This document shows, in pieces, positions 9,055-16,688 of a stretch of DNA of 35,829 nt (positions within the stretch are counted from its first letter, which is position 1; the number at the start of each line of letters is the position of its first letter). The translations under genes and the position numbers were made by a program. Source of the DNA: Lachnospiraceae bacterium (GTDB lineage: Bacteria; Bacillota; Clostridia; Lachnospirales; Lachnospiraceae); NCBI GenBank assembly GCA_015057615.1, contig SVEA01000045.1, positions 1 through 35,829 on the forward strand, written 5' to 3'. The notes beneath the pieces are model-generated. The model was not told where the DNA came from. It did not search any database and saw nothing but the letters and a program-made list of their open reading frames with translations.

Positions 9055-10212
9055 TTGGATAAGTGGAAGTATATGGATAGTTTTTTGAATGGTCTTACTA
9101 AAACGGGTCCTGCCGGCTGTGGTTGTGCTGTTGCACAAGATGGAGATATCCTGTTTGAAAATTATTATGGCTTTGCAGATATAGAAAACCAAAAACCAAT
9201 TACAGAAAGCTCTGTCTATAGACAGTTTTCTACTACAAAGCTTGTGGTCGTGACGGCAGCAATGATTCTCTTTGAAAGAGGGGGCTTCCTCTTAAATGAT
9301 CCAATTTCGGAGTATTTCCCTGAATGGAGTGATACCCAAGTTGCTGAAAGGCTTGAGGATGGTACTTATAATATAAGACCAGCCAAAAGGCCCATACAAG
9401 TAAAAGATTGCTTTTCTATGGCAATGGGAATTGGGTACGGTGGAGATGACTATACTCACAAAATGATGGATAAGGTTCGAAATGAATTGAAAGCAGAGGT
9501 TGGAGATTATACCCTTAGGCAAGATATCTATGCTATGTCGAAGGTTCCTATCAGGTTTGATCCTGGTACTCACTGGCTTTATGGTTTCGGTCATGAATTG
9601 GTTGCCGGATTAATTGAAGTGGTATCAGGAAAAACAATTAGCGAGTTTCTAAAAGAGGAACTGTTTGAACCGCTGGGGATGAAGAGTACAGGATACCGAT
9701 ATTTTGGTGATATGAGGGAGCAGATGGTAACCTTGTATCGAATAAATGAAGACGGAATTCGGGTACCTATCAAAGGCATGTTTGATGAAAGAATGGAACC
9801 TGAAGCTAAATATGAAGCCGGTGGAGCTGGTTTGTTTTCCAGTGTACGAGATTATCTTGCGTTTTCTCAGATGTTAGCTTGTGGGGGTAGCTATAAGAGA
9901 AATAAAATTATAGGGAAAAAGACAATTGATTTAATGCGTACAAATCAGTTAAATGAGCAACAACTGAAAGAGTTTAGAAACTCCTATCTTGATGGATACG
10001 GATATGGTCTTGGTGTAAGAACTATGATGGATCTATCCCAAGGAAGCAATACTTCGATTGGAGAATTTGGATGGACTGGCATGATGGGCACTTATGTAGC
10101 AATCGATCCAAGTGAAAGGGTTTCGGTTGTATATATGCATAATCTACAGCCTAATATGGAAGAGTATATACACCATCGTATTCGCAACATTGCATTTGGA
10201 GCCATTGAATAA
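9055..10212 (+). CDS. Beta-lactamase-fold serine hydrolase (probable esterase)
   Basis: 385 aa, starting at TTG (9055) with AGGAGG 6 bp upstream. It belongs to the class C beta-lactamase/penicillin-binding-protein-like family (PF00144). The nucleophile motif SxxK is S59-T-T-K62. The second motif, usually Y-S-N or Y-A-N, reads Y176-G-F here. A C-terminal FGWTGMMGTY segment stands for the H/K-x-G strand. No signal peptide or membrane anchor is present, which argues against cell-wall action. In a cytoplasmic hemicellulose locus it may deacylate imported oligosaccharides, as esterases of this family do, but this is inference. It is translated in one unit with the GH43 gene. Its stop codon abuts the palindromic element that starts at 10213. 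Confidence 0.8.
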   Translation: MDKWKYMDSFLNGLTKTGPAGCGCAVAQDGDILFENYYGFADIENQKPITESSVYRQFSTTKLVVVTAAMILFERGGFLLNDPISEYFPEWSDTQVAERLEDGTYNIRPAKRPIQVKDCFSMAMGIGYGGDDYTHKMMDKVRNELKAEVGDYTLRQDIYAMSKVPIRFDPGTHWLYGFGHELVAGLIEVVSGKTISEFLKEELFEPLGMKSTGYRYFGDMREQMVTLYRINEDGIRVPIKGMFDERMEPEAKYEAGGAGLFSSVRDYLAFSQMLACGGSYKRNKIIGKKTIDLMRTNQLNEQQLKEFRNSYLDGYGYGLGVRTMMDLSQGSNTSIGEFGWTGMMGTYVAIDPSERVSVVYMHNLQPNMEEYIHHRIRNIAFGAIE

Positions 10213-10514
10213 GATTTGAGTGTCAAAAGCCTTCTTAACAAATCATCTTCATCAATTTGCACAAACCAAGGTAAAACTTAAGTAATAGGAAACAAAATTT
10301 TAATACGCAACTGTTTGAAGTCGTTGGTACTTAGAACACGTATTTTGTGTTCTTATGTACCACTACGTACTTCAATCCAAGTATTGCGCTTTTTGCAATG
10401 CTTTGCGGGACTGTGTGTTGCGAATGAAATTTGTTTCATATTACTACTTGTTAATATATAAATTGTTCAAATTGACGAAGTCGATTTTATAGATCGGCTT
10501 TTGACACTCAAATC
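10213..10514. mobile_element. 302-bp palindromic MITE-like element, copy 1
   Basis: Perfect 19-bp terminal inverted repeats (GATTTGAGTGTCAAAAGCC at 10213-10231; complement at 10496-10514) are flanked by the direct repeat AATAA (10208-10212 and 10515-10519), which looks like a 5-bp target duplication. The interior is also palindromic: AGTAATAGGAAACAAA pairs with TTTGTTTCATATTACT, and CGCAAC with GTTGCG. A central hairpin has AGAACAC (10333-10339) against GTGTTCT (10347-10353). No coding frame is seen. A diverged, inverted copy lies at 26628-26927. It begins directly after the stop codon of the serine hydrolase gene. A non-autonomous element moved by a transposase in trans is the simplest reading; an RNA role at the 3' end of the mRNA is also possible. 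Confidence 0.85.
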
Positions 10515-10550
10515 AATAACAAAAACAAATAAATATATTGTATAATATAA

Positions 10551-10585
10551 ACCCGGTAGAAATAATGATTATCTACCGGGTTCTT
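10551..10585. terminator. Bidirectional Rho-independent terminator
   Basis: ACCCGGTAGA (10551-10560) pairs perfectly with TCTACCGGGT (10572-10581), followed by TCTTTT on the plus side and an AT-rich tract on the minus side. It lies between two converging genes, the serine hydrolase (plus) and GH51 (minus), and can serve both. Confidence 0.88.
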
Positions 10586-10622
10586 TTAGCCAATATGATG
10601 TATATGTGAGTACATCAAAAAT

Positions 10623-12101
10623 CTACTCAATTTTAAGTACAACCACGGATTTTGGCGGAATACAAGCATATATTTGATTGTTTTCAAATTTTAGATTGTT
10701 ATAAGCCATTTCAGTAATTGCTACAGGATTTTCAAAGGTATTTCTAGCGTTCATTTCATTTGATGTCAATATAGTGCCTGATATTTTGCTTTTACTTGCT
10801 CCGATGAGTTCGCAATCTATTTTAACCTCATTTACAGGATCCAAGTTACAAATGGATATATGAATTTTACCTTCTGAATCCATAGAGGATGAAGCACTAA
10901 GCTGATTGATTTTTTCTTCGCCATAGGAGTAATATGTTTTCTCTAGATTCATTTCAAGCAATTGGGCGTTTTGGTGTACAGAAAACATTTTAAATACATA
11001 GTAGGTTGGTGTTAATATCATTTTAGGCCCATCTGTTAAAATTACAGATTGTAATACATTAATCAGCTGTGCTATATTGGCCATCTGAATACGGTCACAA
11101 TGATTATTAAAAAGATTAAGATTGATACCTGCTACTAGTGCATCACGTAGGGTATTCTGTTGGTATAGGAAGCTTGGATTTGTACCTGGTTCCACCTGAT
11201 ACCAGGCACCCCATTCATCCACTATGAGCCCTACACGCTTATTTTCATCATATCTGTCCATTATTTGAGCATGTTTTTCAATTAGCTCTTCCATGTATAA
11301 TGTCATTTTTAATATGCTAAACCATTCTTTTTCGTCAAAATCAACCGCAGAACCCTTAGGAAGGCTCCAGTCCAATGGCATGGTATAATAATGAAGGCTT
11401 AAGCCGTCCATATATTTCCCGGCATTTTTCATAAGTACTTCCGTCCATTGATAATCATCTGCGTTTGCCCCGCAAGCTATTTTATATAGTTTGTTTTCAC
11501 CATAATCTCTAAGATAGGTAGCATATCTACGATATTCATCAGCATAGTATTCTGGGCGCATTTGCCCACCGCACCCCCAGTTTTCATTACCGACTGCAAA
11601 ATGTTTTAATTTCCAAGGTTGCTCTCTACCATTTTCCTTTCTTAGATCTGTCATTGGAGATTCTCCGTCAGAAGTTATATATTCAACCCATTGCTGCATT
11701 TCCCTCACTGTGCCACTACCAAGGTTGCCACTAATATAAGGTTCGGCACCTATAAGTTCACAGAATTCCATAAATTCATGGGTACCGAAATGATTATTTT
11801 CAGTAACGCCACCCCAGTGTGTATTGATCATTGCCGGACGCTTGTCATATGGCCCAATACCATCCATCCAATGATAATTGTCTGCAAAGCAACCACCAGG
11901 CCATCTGAGAACAGGTATCTTCATTTCTCTTAAAGCATCAATTACGTCTTTTCGCATTCCATTAATATTAGGAATTGGCGAATCTTTACCAACCCATATT
12001 CCTTCGTAGATACATCGCCCTAAATGTTCTGCAAAATGTCCATAAATATTTTTATTAATTATGCTCTTTCTAATCTCTGAATTTACTTTCATTTTTACCA
12101 T
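10623..12101 (-). CDS. abfA: GH51-family alpha-L-arabinofuranosidase
   Basis: 492 aa. The start at 12101 has AAGGA about 8 bp upstream on the minus strand; a second ATG three codons in is also possible. Family hallmarks are [32 protein letters not shown], the acid/base E173 in VGNENWG, and the nucleophile E296 in VDEWGAWY. These retaining enzymes remove terminal alpha-L-arabinofuranose from arabinan and arabinoxylan fragments. No signal peptide is present, so it is cytoplasmic. Length matches the family (~490-510 aa). The gene is transcribed divergently from the sugar transporter, and its promoter carries LacI-type operators. A second GH51 gene at 18881 is clearly diverged, so the two may prefer different linkages. 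Confidence 0.93.
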   Translation of the reverse strand: MVKMKVNSEIRKSIINKNIYGHFAEHLGRCIYEGIWVGKDSPIPNINGMRKDVIDALREMKIPVLRWPGGCFADNYHWMDGIGPYDKRPAMINTHWGGVTENNHFGTHEFMEFCELIGAEPYISGNLGSGTVREMQQWVEYITSDGESPMTDLRKENGREQPWKLKHFAVGNENWGCGGQMRPEYYADEYRRYATYLRDYGENKLYKIACGANADDYQWTEVLMKNAGKYMDGLSLHYYTMPLDWSLPKGSAVDFDEKEWFSILKMTLYMEELIEKHAQIMDRYDENKRVGLIVDEWGAWYQVEPGTNPSFLYQQNTLRDALVAGINLNLFNNHCDRIQMANIAQLINVLQSVILTDGPKMILTPTYYVFKMFSVHQNAQLLEMNLEKTYYSYGEEKINQLSASSSMDSEGKIHISICNLDPVNEVKIDCELIGASKSKISGTILTSNEMNARNTFENPVAITEMAYNNLKFENNQIYACIPPKSVVVLKIE

Positions 12102-12176
12102 GGTAGGATCCTTTCTTTCGTCATGCGTATGATAATTAATTGCAATAGATTTTCTGTAGATTGAAAATAATATTAG

Positions 12177-12250
12177 AAAAAACGATTAACAACTAAATAA
12201 TAAAGCATATTAATACAATAGTCAATGCTGAAATTCGAAAAGCGTTGAAC
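12177..12250 (-). promoter_or_regulatory. Promoter of the GH51 gene with two LacI-type operators (O2, O3)
   Basis: On the minus strand, TTGACT (plus-strand AGTCAA, 12220-12225) and TATTAT (plus-strand 12197-12202) are separated by exactly 17 bp. Operator O2, AAAAAACGATTAAC (12177-12190), sits just downstream of the -10, where bound repressor would block initiation. Operator O3, GAAAAGCGTTGAAC (12237-12250), sits just upstream of the -35. The geometry of O2 mirrors that in the lacI promoter. Confidence 0.75.
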
Positions 12251-12267
12251 AATTTATACAAATAATC

Positions 12268-12321
12268 GGCATATAATTATGTTATTACATACCATACTAT
12301 ACATGGGGTAAAACGTTGTAC
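12268..12321 (+). promoter_or_regulatory. Promoter-like repeat with LacI-type operator O4
   Basis: The 16-mer GGCATATAATTATGTT at 12268-12283 is repeated exactly at 12606-12621, where it forms the -10 region of the transporter promoter. Here the TATAAT (12272-12277) lacks a well-spaced -35 box. It is followed by operator O4, GTAAAACGTTGTAC (12308-12321), one of the best matches to the motif. It may be an auxiliary promoter or operator. Downstream, at 12370-12401, an AT-only inverted repeat (TTTTAAAATT / AATTTTAAAA) could form a weak hairpin in the leader. Confidence 0.5.
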
Positions 12322-12505
12322 AGAAGAAAAAGGAAATACCTTACAATACAAAAGATGGAGGTAAGAAGGTTTTAAAATTTTAAAAGCTATCAATTTTAAA
12401 ATCTCTATTTTGTTGTAAAGATATCCATTTTACATCTCGTGAAAGATAAGTTATTGTAGAAAATTATATGGAAAAACAATATAAATTCTATATTTGTCTA
12501 AAACG

Positions 12506-12641
12506 GAAAAACGTTCGACATATATAATATAATACAACAAAAAATATTATAATTTAAAATAATTGAACGTTTTGTACAAAAGCTATTGACATTTCAATGC
12601 ATTTTGGCATATAATTATGTTTGCAAGGTAAAACGATTAAC
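12506..12641 (+). promoter_or_regulatory. Promoter of the sugar transporter operon with operators O5-O7
   Basis: TTGACA (12586-12591), an 18-bp spacer and TATAAT (12610-12615) make a consensus sigma-A promoter. Three LacI-type operators are present: O5 GAAAAACGTTCGAC (12506-12519), O6 ATTGAACGTTTTGT (12562-12575, weaker) and O7 GTAAAACGATTAAC (12628-12641) just downstream of the -10. O7 and O2 share AAAACGATTAAC. The spread of sites over 12177-12641 would allow DNA looping between the divergent promoters; this is inference. Confidence 0.8.
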
Positions 12642-12676
12642 ATAAAAAAGAGTAATAATTAGGGAGGCAATATTTT

Positions 12677-13600
12677 ATGAATGGTTTTAGTAATAGGAAA
12701 AAGAGGAGGGGATATAGAGAATTCTTATATATCGTGCCTTTTTTGATTTTAGTATTAGTATTTTCATATTACCCTCTATATGGGTGGATATATTCCTTTT
12801 TTGATTATCAACCACCGTTACCGTTTTCTTGGGACTCTTTTGTAGGATTGAAATGGTTTAAGATGCTATTTAAAAGTAAATCCTATGTTAAACAAACGTT
12901 AGAAGTGCTTCGAAACACCTTTGCTATGAGTGGTATTGCACTGGCATTTTCTTGGCTTCCAATGTTTTTTGCTATCTTTCTTAATGAAATCAAAAATTTA
13001 AGATTTCGTAAGTTCGTTCAAACAGTAACTACTTTGCCAAACTTTATTAGCTGGATCTTAGTTTATTCAGTGGCATTTCTGCTTATGAGCAACAATGGTA
13101 TGTTTAACTCTGTAGCAATGAATCTTGGAATTATAGAAAGGCCTATAGATTTTTTGAAATCAAATGAGCACATATGGTTTAAGATGTGGCTATGGCTTAC
13201 TTGGAAGAATCTTGGATGGGCTGCCATAATGTACATTGCAGCTATAGCAAGCATTGATGGAGAATTATTTGAAGCTGCTAGAGTTGACGGAGCAAACCGA
13301 TTAAAAATAATACGTCATATTACAATACCTAGCTTATTGCCTACATTTTTTGTACTTCTGCTACTAAACATTTCAAATTTCCTGAATAATGGCATGGAAC
13401 AGTATTTTGTCTTCCAGAACTCATGGAATAGAGAGCATATACAGGTTTTGGATTTGTATGTATACAATTTATCTACCAGTAAACCACCTGTGTATTCGGT
13501 ATCAACAGCACTTAGCATGTTAAAGAGTATTGTAAGCTTAGTTCTACTATTTGGTGCAAACACCTTCTCTAAGATAGTGCGTAAGCAAAGTATAATATAA
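12677..13600 (+). CDS. ABC sugar transporter permease (LplB/YtcP type)
   Basis: 307 aa. The ATG at 12677 has AGGGAGG about 9 bp upstream. A short basic N-terminus precedes the first membrane segment (FLYIVPFLILVLVFSYYPLY), and further hydrophobic segments give about six. The cytoplasmic EAA loop that docks the ATPase reads EAARVDGANRLKIIRHITIP, the standard form for binding-protein-dependent sugar importers. It is the first gene of the transporter unit and sits directly behind the operator-rich promoter. No ATPase gene lies nearby; importers of this type commonly share an MsmX-like ATPase encoded elsewhere. Confidence 0.93.
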   Translation: MNGFSNRKKRRGYREFLYIVPFLILVLVFSYYPLYGWIYSFFDYQPPLPFSWDSFVGLKWFKMLFKSKSYVKQTLEVLRNTFAMSGIALAFSWLPMFFAIFLNEIKNLRFRKFVQTVTTLPNFISWILVYSVAFLLMSNNGMFNSVAMNLGIIERPIDFLKSNEHIWFKMWLWLTWKNLGWAAIMYIAAIASIDGELFEAARVDGANRLKIIRHITIPSLLPTFFVLLLLNISNFLNNGMEQYFVFQNSWNREHIQVLDLYVYNLSTSKPPVYSVSTALSMLKSIVSLVLLFGANTFSKIVRKQSII

Positions 13601-13655
13601 GGAGTTAGAGTGAAACTTGGTAATGCGCAAAAGGCAGCCAGAAATGAGGTTAATT

Positions 13656-14585
13656 ATGAAAAGGAAGGATAGTATTAAAAAAGCGTACAAAGTAAAAAAT
13701 CATTCTTTAAGTGATCGATTATTAGATATAGTAAATTATACAGTATTTTCACTATTTGCTTTTGTATGTGTGTATCCGTTTTATTATATTTTTATAAATA
13801 CAATCAGTAACAATAAAATAAGTGAAAGCGGTGGAGTCGTTTGGTTTCCTAAGGGAATACATCTGCAAAACTATATTGATGCATTTAAAATACCTGGGCT
13901 AGGGCAGGCTGCATTTATCTCAATATCCAGAACGATTATCGGAACAGCCTTAACTCTAATTATAGCTGCATTTCTTGGATATATGTTTACCAGAGAAACT
14001 ATGTTTAAACGTAGATTTTGGTATCGCTTTGTTGTTGTAACAATGTATTTTAACGCAGGTATTATTCCTTGGTATCTTACAATGATGAACCTTGGACTTA
14101 CGAATAACTTTCTTGGATATATTCTGCCTACGTTGGTATCACCTTTTTATATTATTCTAACAAAGACCTATATTGAATCGACACCAAAAGAGATACAGGA
14201 AGCTGCAGAATGTGACGGAGCCGGTATTTTGACAGTGTTTTATAAAATTATGCTGCCCATATGCAAACCTATTTTAGCAACGATCGCAATCTTTTCTGCG
14301 GTGGGACATTGGAATTCATTTCAAGACACGTTGCTTCTGATGACACAAGAAAAGTATTATACTTTGCAATTTGTACTATATAGATATTTACAGTCATCAC
14401 AATCACTGTCTGCGATAATTAATGCAACAGCAGGTAGTGCTGAAGCAATGCTGGCCAACGCTCAGACACAAACATCAATCAGGATGACGGTTACAATTAT
14501 CGTAGCACTTCCTATCATGATGATCTATCCGTTTTTTCAGAGATTCTTTGTTAAAGGAATTATGATTGGAGCGGTTAAAGGGTAA
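13656..14585 (+). CDS. ABC sugar transporter permease (YtcP/LplC type)
   Basis: 309 aa from the ATG at 13656, selected for GAGGT 5 bp upstream. An open frame from a TTG at 13617 would add 13 residues but has poor spacing to its GGAG. Six hydrophobic segments are visible, starting with VNYTVFSLFAFVCVYPFYY. The EAA loop reads EAAECDGAGILTVFYKIMLP. The C-terminus PFFQRFFVKGIMIGAVKG is the standard ending of this permease family. With the upstream permease it forms the membrane channel of one importer, and the lipoprotein gene follows 89 bp downstream. Confidence 0.93.
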   Translation: MKRKDSIKKAYKVKNHSLSDRLLDIVNYTVFSLFAFVCVYPFYYIFINTISNNKISESGGVVWFPKGIHLQNYIDAFKIPGLGQAAFISISRTIIGTALTLIIAAFLGYMFTRETMFKRRFWYRFVVVTMYFNAGIIPWYLTMMNLGLTNNFLGYILPTLVSPFYIILTKTYIESTPKEIQEAAECDGAGILTVFYKIMLPICKPILATIAIFSAVGHWNSFQDTLLLMTQEKYYTLQFVLYRYLQSSQSLSAIINATAGSAEAMLANAQTQTSIRMTVTIIVALPIMMIYPFFQRFFVKGIMIGAVKG

Positions 14586-14674
14586 TAGTTTAAAAGCTTT
14601 ATACATATCGGAATGATATCCTTTTTAAAGGAGTCAGAATATATAAAATTATAGTTTAAAAGAGGAGGACAATT

Positions 14675-16459
14675 ATGGGATTTAAAAAGCAACTTAGTTT
14701 TACAATTGTTGTTATGCTAGTTTTGGCAATGTTTGCTACCGGTTGTACCAAAAAGGCTGGCAATAATGCAAATGACGTTTCAAGCAACAAAACTGACAGC
14801 AAAGTTGAAGGCAACAATGGCAGTTCAAGCAATGATGACACGGCAACACCATCCGAACTGGAACCAATGGTGCTTGAAGTTTACTCACAACCAGCTAACT
14901 TCCAAGGAGAACAACCAGGTTGGACAGCAAAGATATTAAAGGAAAAGTTTAATGTGACGCTTAATATCATAGCTCCACAGGTAGCAGGCGGCGATATCTT
15001 TGCTGCCCGTTCTGCATCCGGTTTCTTAGGAGACATTGTTGTACTTGACAACGCTGACATTCAGGCCAGTGTTAAATCAGGACTAATTTATGACATTACG
15101 GAAGAAATGAAGCAATTGACATCTTTTAAAGATTATAAGACGCAGCTTGACTTATATAATTCTTCCTTAGACGGTGTTGAGGAAGGTGCCTATTATGCAT
15201 GGCCTACAGAGATGACAAACACAAGTCCTACTACCTTTACACCTACCATTCCCGGTGTAGCACCAACCCTTCCGTGGGATTATTATGCTGAAGTAGGTTC
15301 ACCTGAAATGAATAACCTCTCAGATTTGGTTAAGACTCTTCGTGCGATGCAAGATCTGCACCCAACAAATGCAAACGGTGACTCAAGTTATGGAATTACT
15401 TTGTGGCCTGATTGGGACGGGACATCAATTGAGAATGTTAATCAGCTTACAAAGTGGTATGGTCAAGAGGTTAATGGCTCTATTCTGTTAGATGTATCTG
15501 GAAAAATGGTTCCGTTAACTGATGATAACGGAGCATATCATAAAATACTTCAATTCTATTTTGAAGCGAATCAGGCCGGAGTTGTAGATCCTGATTCCGG
15601 AACACAGAACTGGGATTCAGTTAACAATAAATTCAATTCCAAACGTGCTTTCTTAATTTGGAATGACTGGCAGCAAGGTTTCTGGAATACAACAGAGCGT
15701 GGTAACGGCCGCGAGAATTATATTATGGCTCCCATGAATGATATGAATATTTATCAGCCTTCAGATTCTTTCTTTGGCAGTGGTAGAGCATTTGCTATCG
15801 GCACGGATGATCCAGCAAAGAAGGAACGAGCTATGATGGTATTTGATTGGATGTCCAGCCCGGAAGGTTTGGAATGTATCCATGGTGGTATTAAAGGCTT
15901 CTCCTATGAGGATGCACCAGATGGTAATGGATATGTTCGTACTCCGGAAGGCGAATATGCTCTGATGGACAATTCTCCTGTTCCAGAAGAGTTCGGTGGG
16001 GGCCTATACGCAGATGGAATGCTTCAAATTAACCAATGGATGGTAGCGGGTATTGCTACAAATCCGAAGAATAATACCACTTATGGAACGACCTATTGGC
16101 CTGCTGAAGTTGAGAAAGCAAAGACAAAGACAACGAATGAATGGGCGGAACGATTTGATGCAGAGAACCCTGTTGATTATCTGCTAAAGAATAATAAAAT
16201 GACCGTAGTACCATTTGTTAATGTAAATCTTAAACCAGACCCTACAGATATCGCATTGATCAGAAGTAACTGTGGTCAATTGGTAAAAGATGCATCTTGG
16301 AAGATGATTTTTGCTAATGATCAAGCTGAATTTGATTCTATTTGGAATAATCTTAAGGAAGAACTGGATGGTTTTGATTGGTCCACTTTAGTAGAATTTG
16401 ATACGGATAAATACCAGGTACTTGTGGATGAAAGAGCAAAAGCGTTGGCTTCTAATTAA
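14675..16459 (+). CDS. ABC transporter solute-binding lipoprotein (LplA-like)
   Basis: 594 aa. A type II signal peptide ends in the lipobox ATG-C24, followed by a low-complexity Asn/Ser/Asp linker of about 35 residues, so the protein is anchored outside the membrane by its N-terminal cysteine. The long two-lobed binding protein matches the large (~550-600 aa) LplA-like class that partners LplB/YtcP permeases. GAGGAGG about 7 bp before the ATG gives strong translation. It should capture the oligosaccharides used by the flanking hydrolases, most likely arabinoxylan- or arabinan-derived; the ligand is inferred from context. The gene is closed by a very strong terminator. Confidence 0.93.
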   Translation: MGFKKQLSFTIVVMLVLAMFATGCTKKAGNNANDVSSNKTDSKVEGNNGSSSNDDTATPSELEPMVLEVYSQPANFQGEQPGWTAKILKEKFNVTLNIIAPQVAGGDIFAARSASGFLGDIVVLDNADIQASVKSGLIYDITEEMKQLTSFKDYKTQLDLYNSSLDGVEEGAYYAWPTEMTNTSPTTFTPTIPGVAPTLPWDYYAEVGSPEMNNLSDLVKTLRAMQDLHPTNANGDSSYGITLWPDWDGTSIENVNQLTKWYGQEVNGSILLDVSGKMVPLTDDNGAYHKILQFYFEANQAGVVDPDSGTQNWDSVNNKFNSKRAFLIWNDWQQGFWNTTERGNGRENYIMAPMNDMNIYQPSDSFFGSGRAFAIGTDDPAKKERAMMVFDWMSSPEGLECIHGGIKGFSYEDAPDGNGYVRTPEGEYALMDNSPVPEEFGGGLYADGMLQINQWMVAGIATNPKNNTTYGTTYWPAEVEKAKTKTTNEWAERFDAENPVDYLLKNNKMTVVPFVNVNLKPDPTDIALIRSNCGQLVKDASWKMIFANDQAEFDSIWNNLKEELDGFDWSTLVEFDTDKYQVLVDERAKALASN

Positions 16460-16494
16460 TTATTAGGGTGGTATATTTGTTACCTTATGGACGG

Positions 16495-16523
16495 AAGGGG
16501 TGCTGCATGCAGCACCCCTTTTT
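16495..16523 (+). terminator. Strong Rho-independent terminator after the binding-protein gene
   Basis: GGGGTGCTGC (16497-16506) and GCAGCACCCC (16509-16518) form a nearly loopless GC-rich palindrome, extended by flanking A/T pairs and followed by TTTTT. No clear promoter is visible between here and the GH120 gene, so partial read-through may express the downstream genes at a lower level than the receptor. Confidence 0.92.
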
Positions 16524-16667
16524 ATAACTCAAACAACGCAGTTAAAAACATAGTCATTGCTTGATGAAATCTGCCTTCGATGAACTTATTTACCATGGAT
16601 ATTATACTACCTGCTGATTTTATCAAGCAATTAGCACCCTAATTAACTGCGAAGTTTGAGTTTATAA
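16522..16667. repeat. 146-bp inverted-repeat element (long hairpin)
   Basis: The ends TTATAACTCAAAC-AACGCAGTTAA and TTAACTGCG-AAGTTTGAGTTTATAA are inverted repeats of about 24 bp with one inserted base. Inside, ATTGCTTGATGAAATC (16556-16571) pairs with GATTTTATCAAGCAAT (16616-16631) with one G-U pair. The whole segment can fold into a single interrupted hairpin. It touches the terminator on its left and ends 21 bp before the GH120 start. It is unrelated in sequence to the 300-bp elements. It may be another small MITE or a 5' regulatory RNA of the GH120 gene. Confidence 0.7.
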
Positions 16668-16688
16668 CTTATAGAATAGGAGATATTT

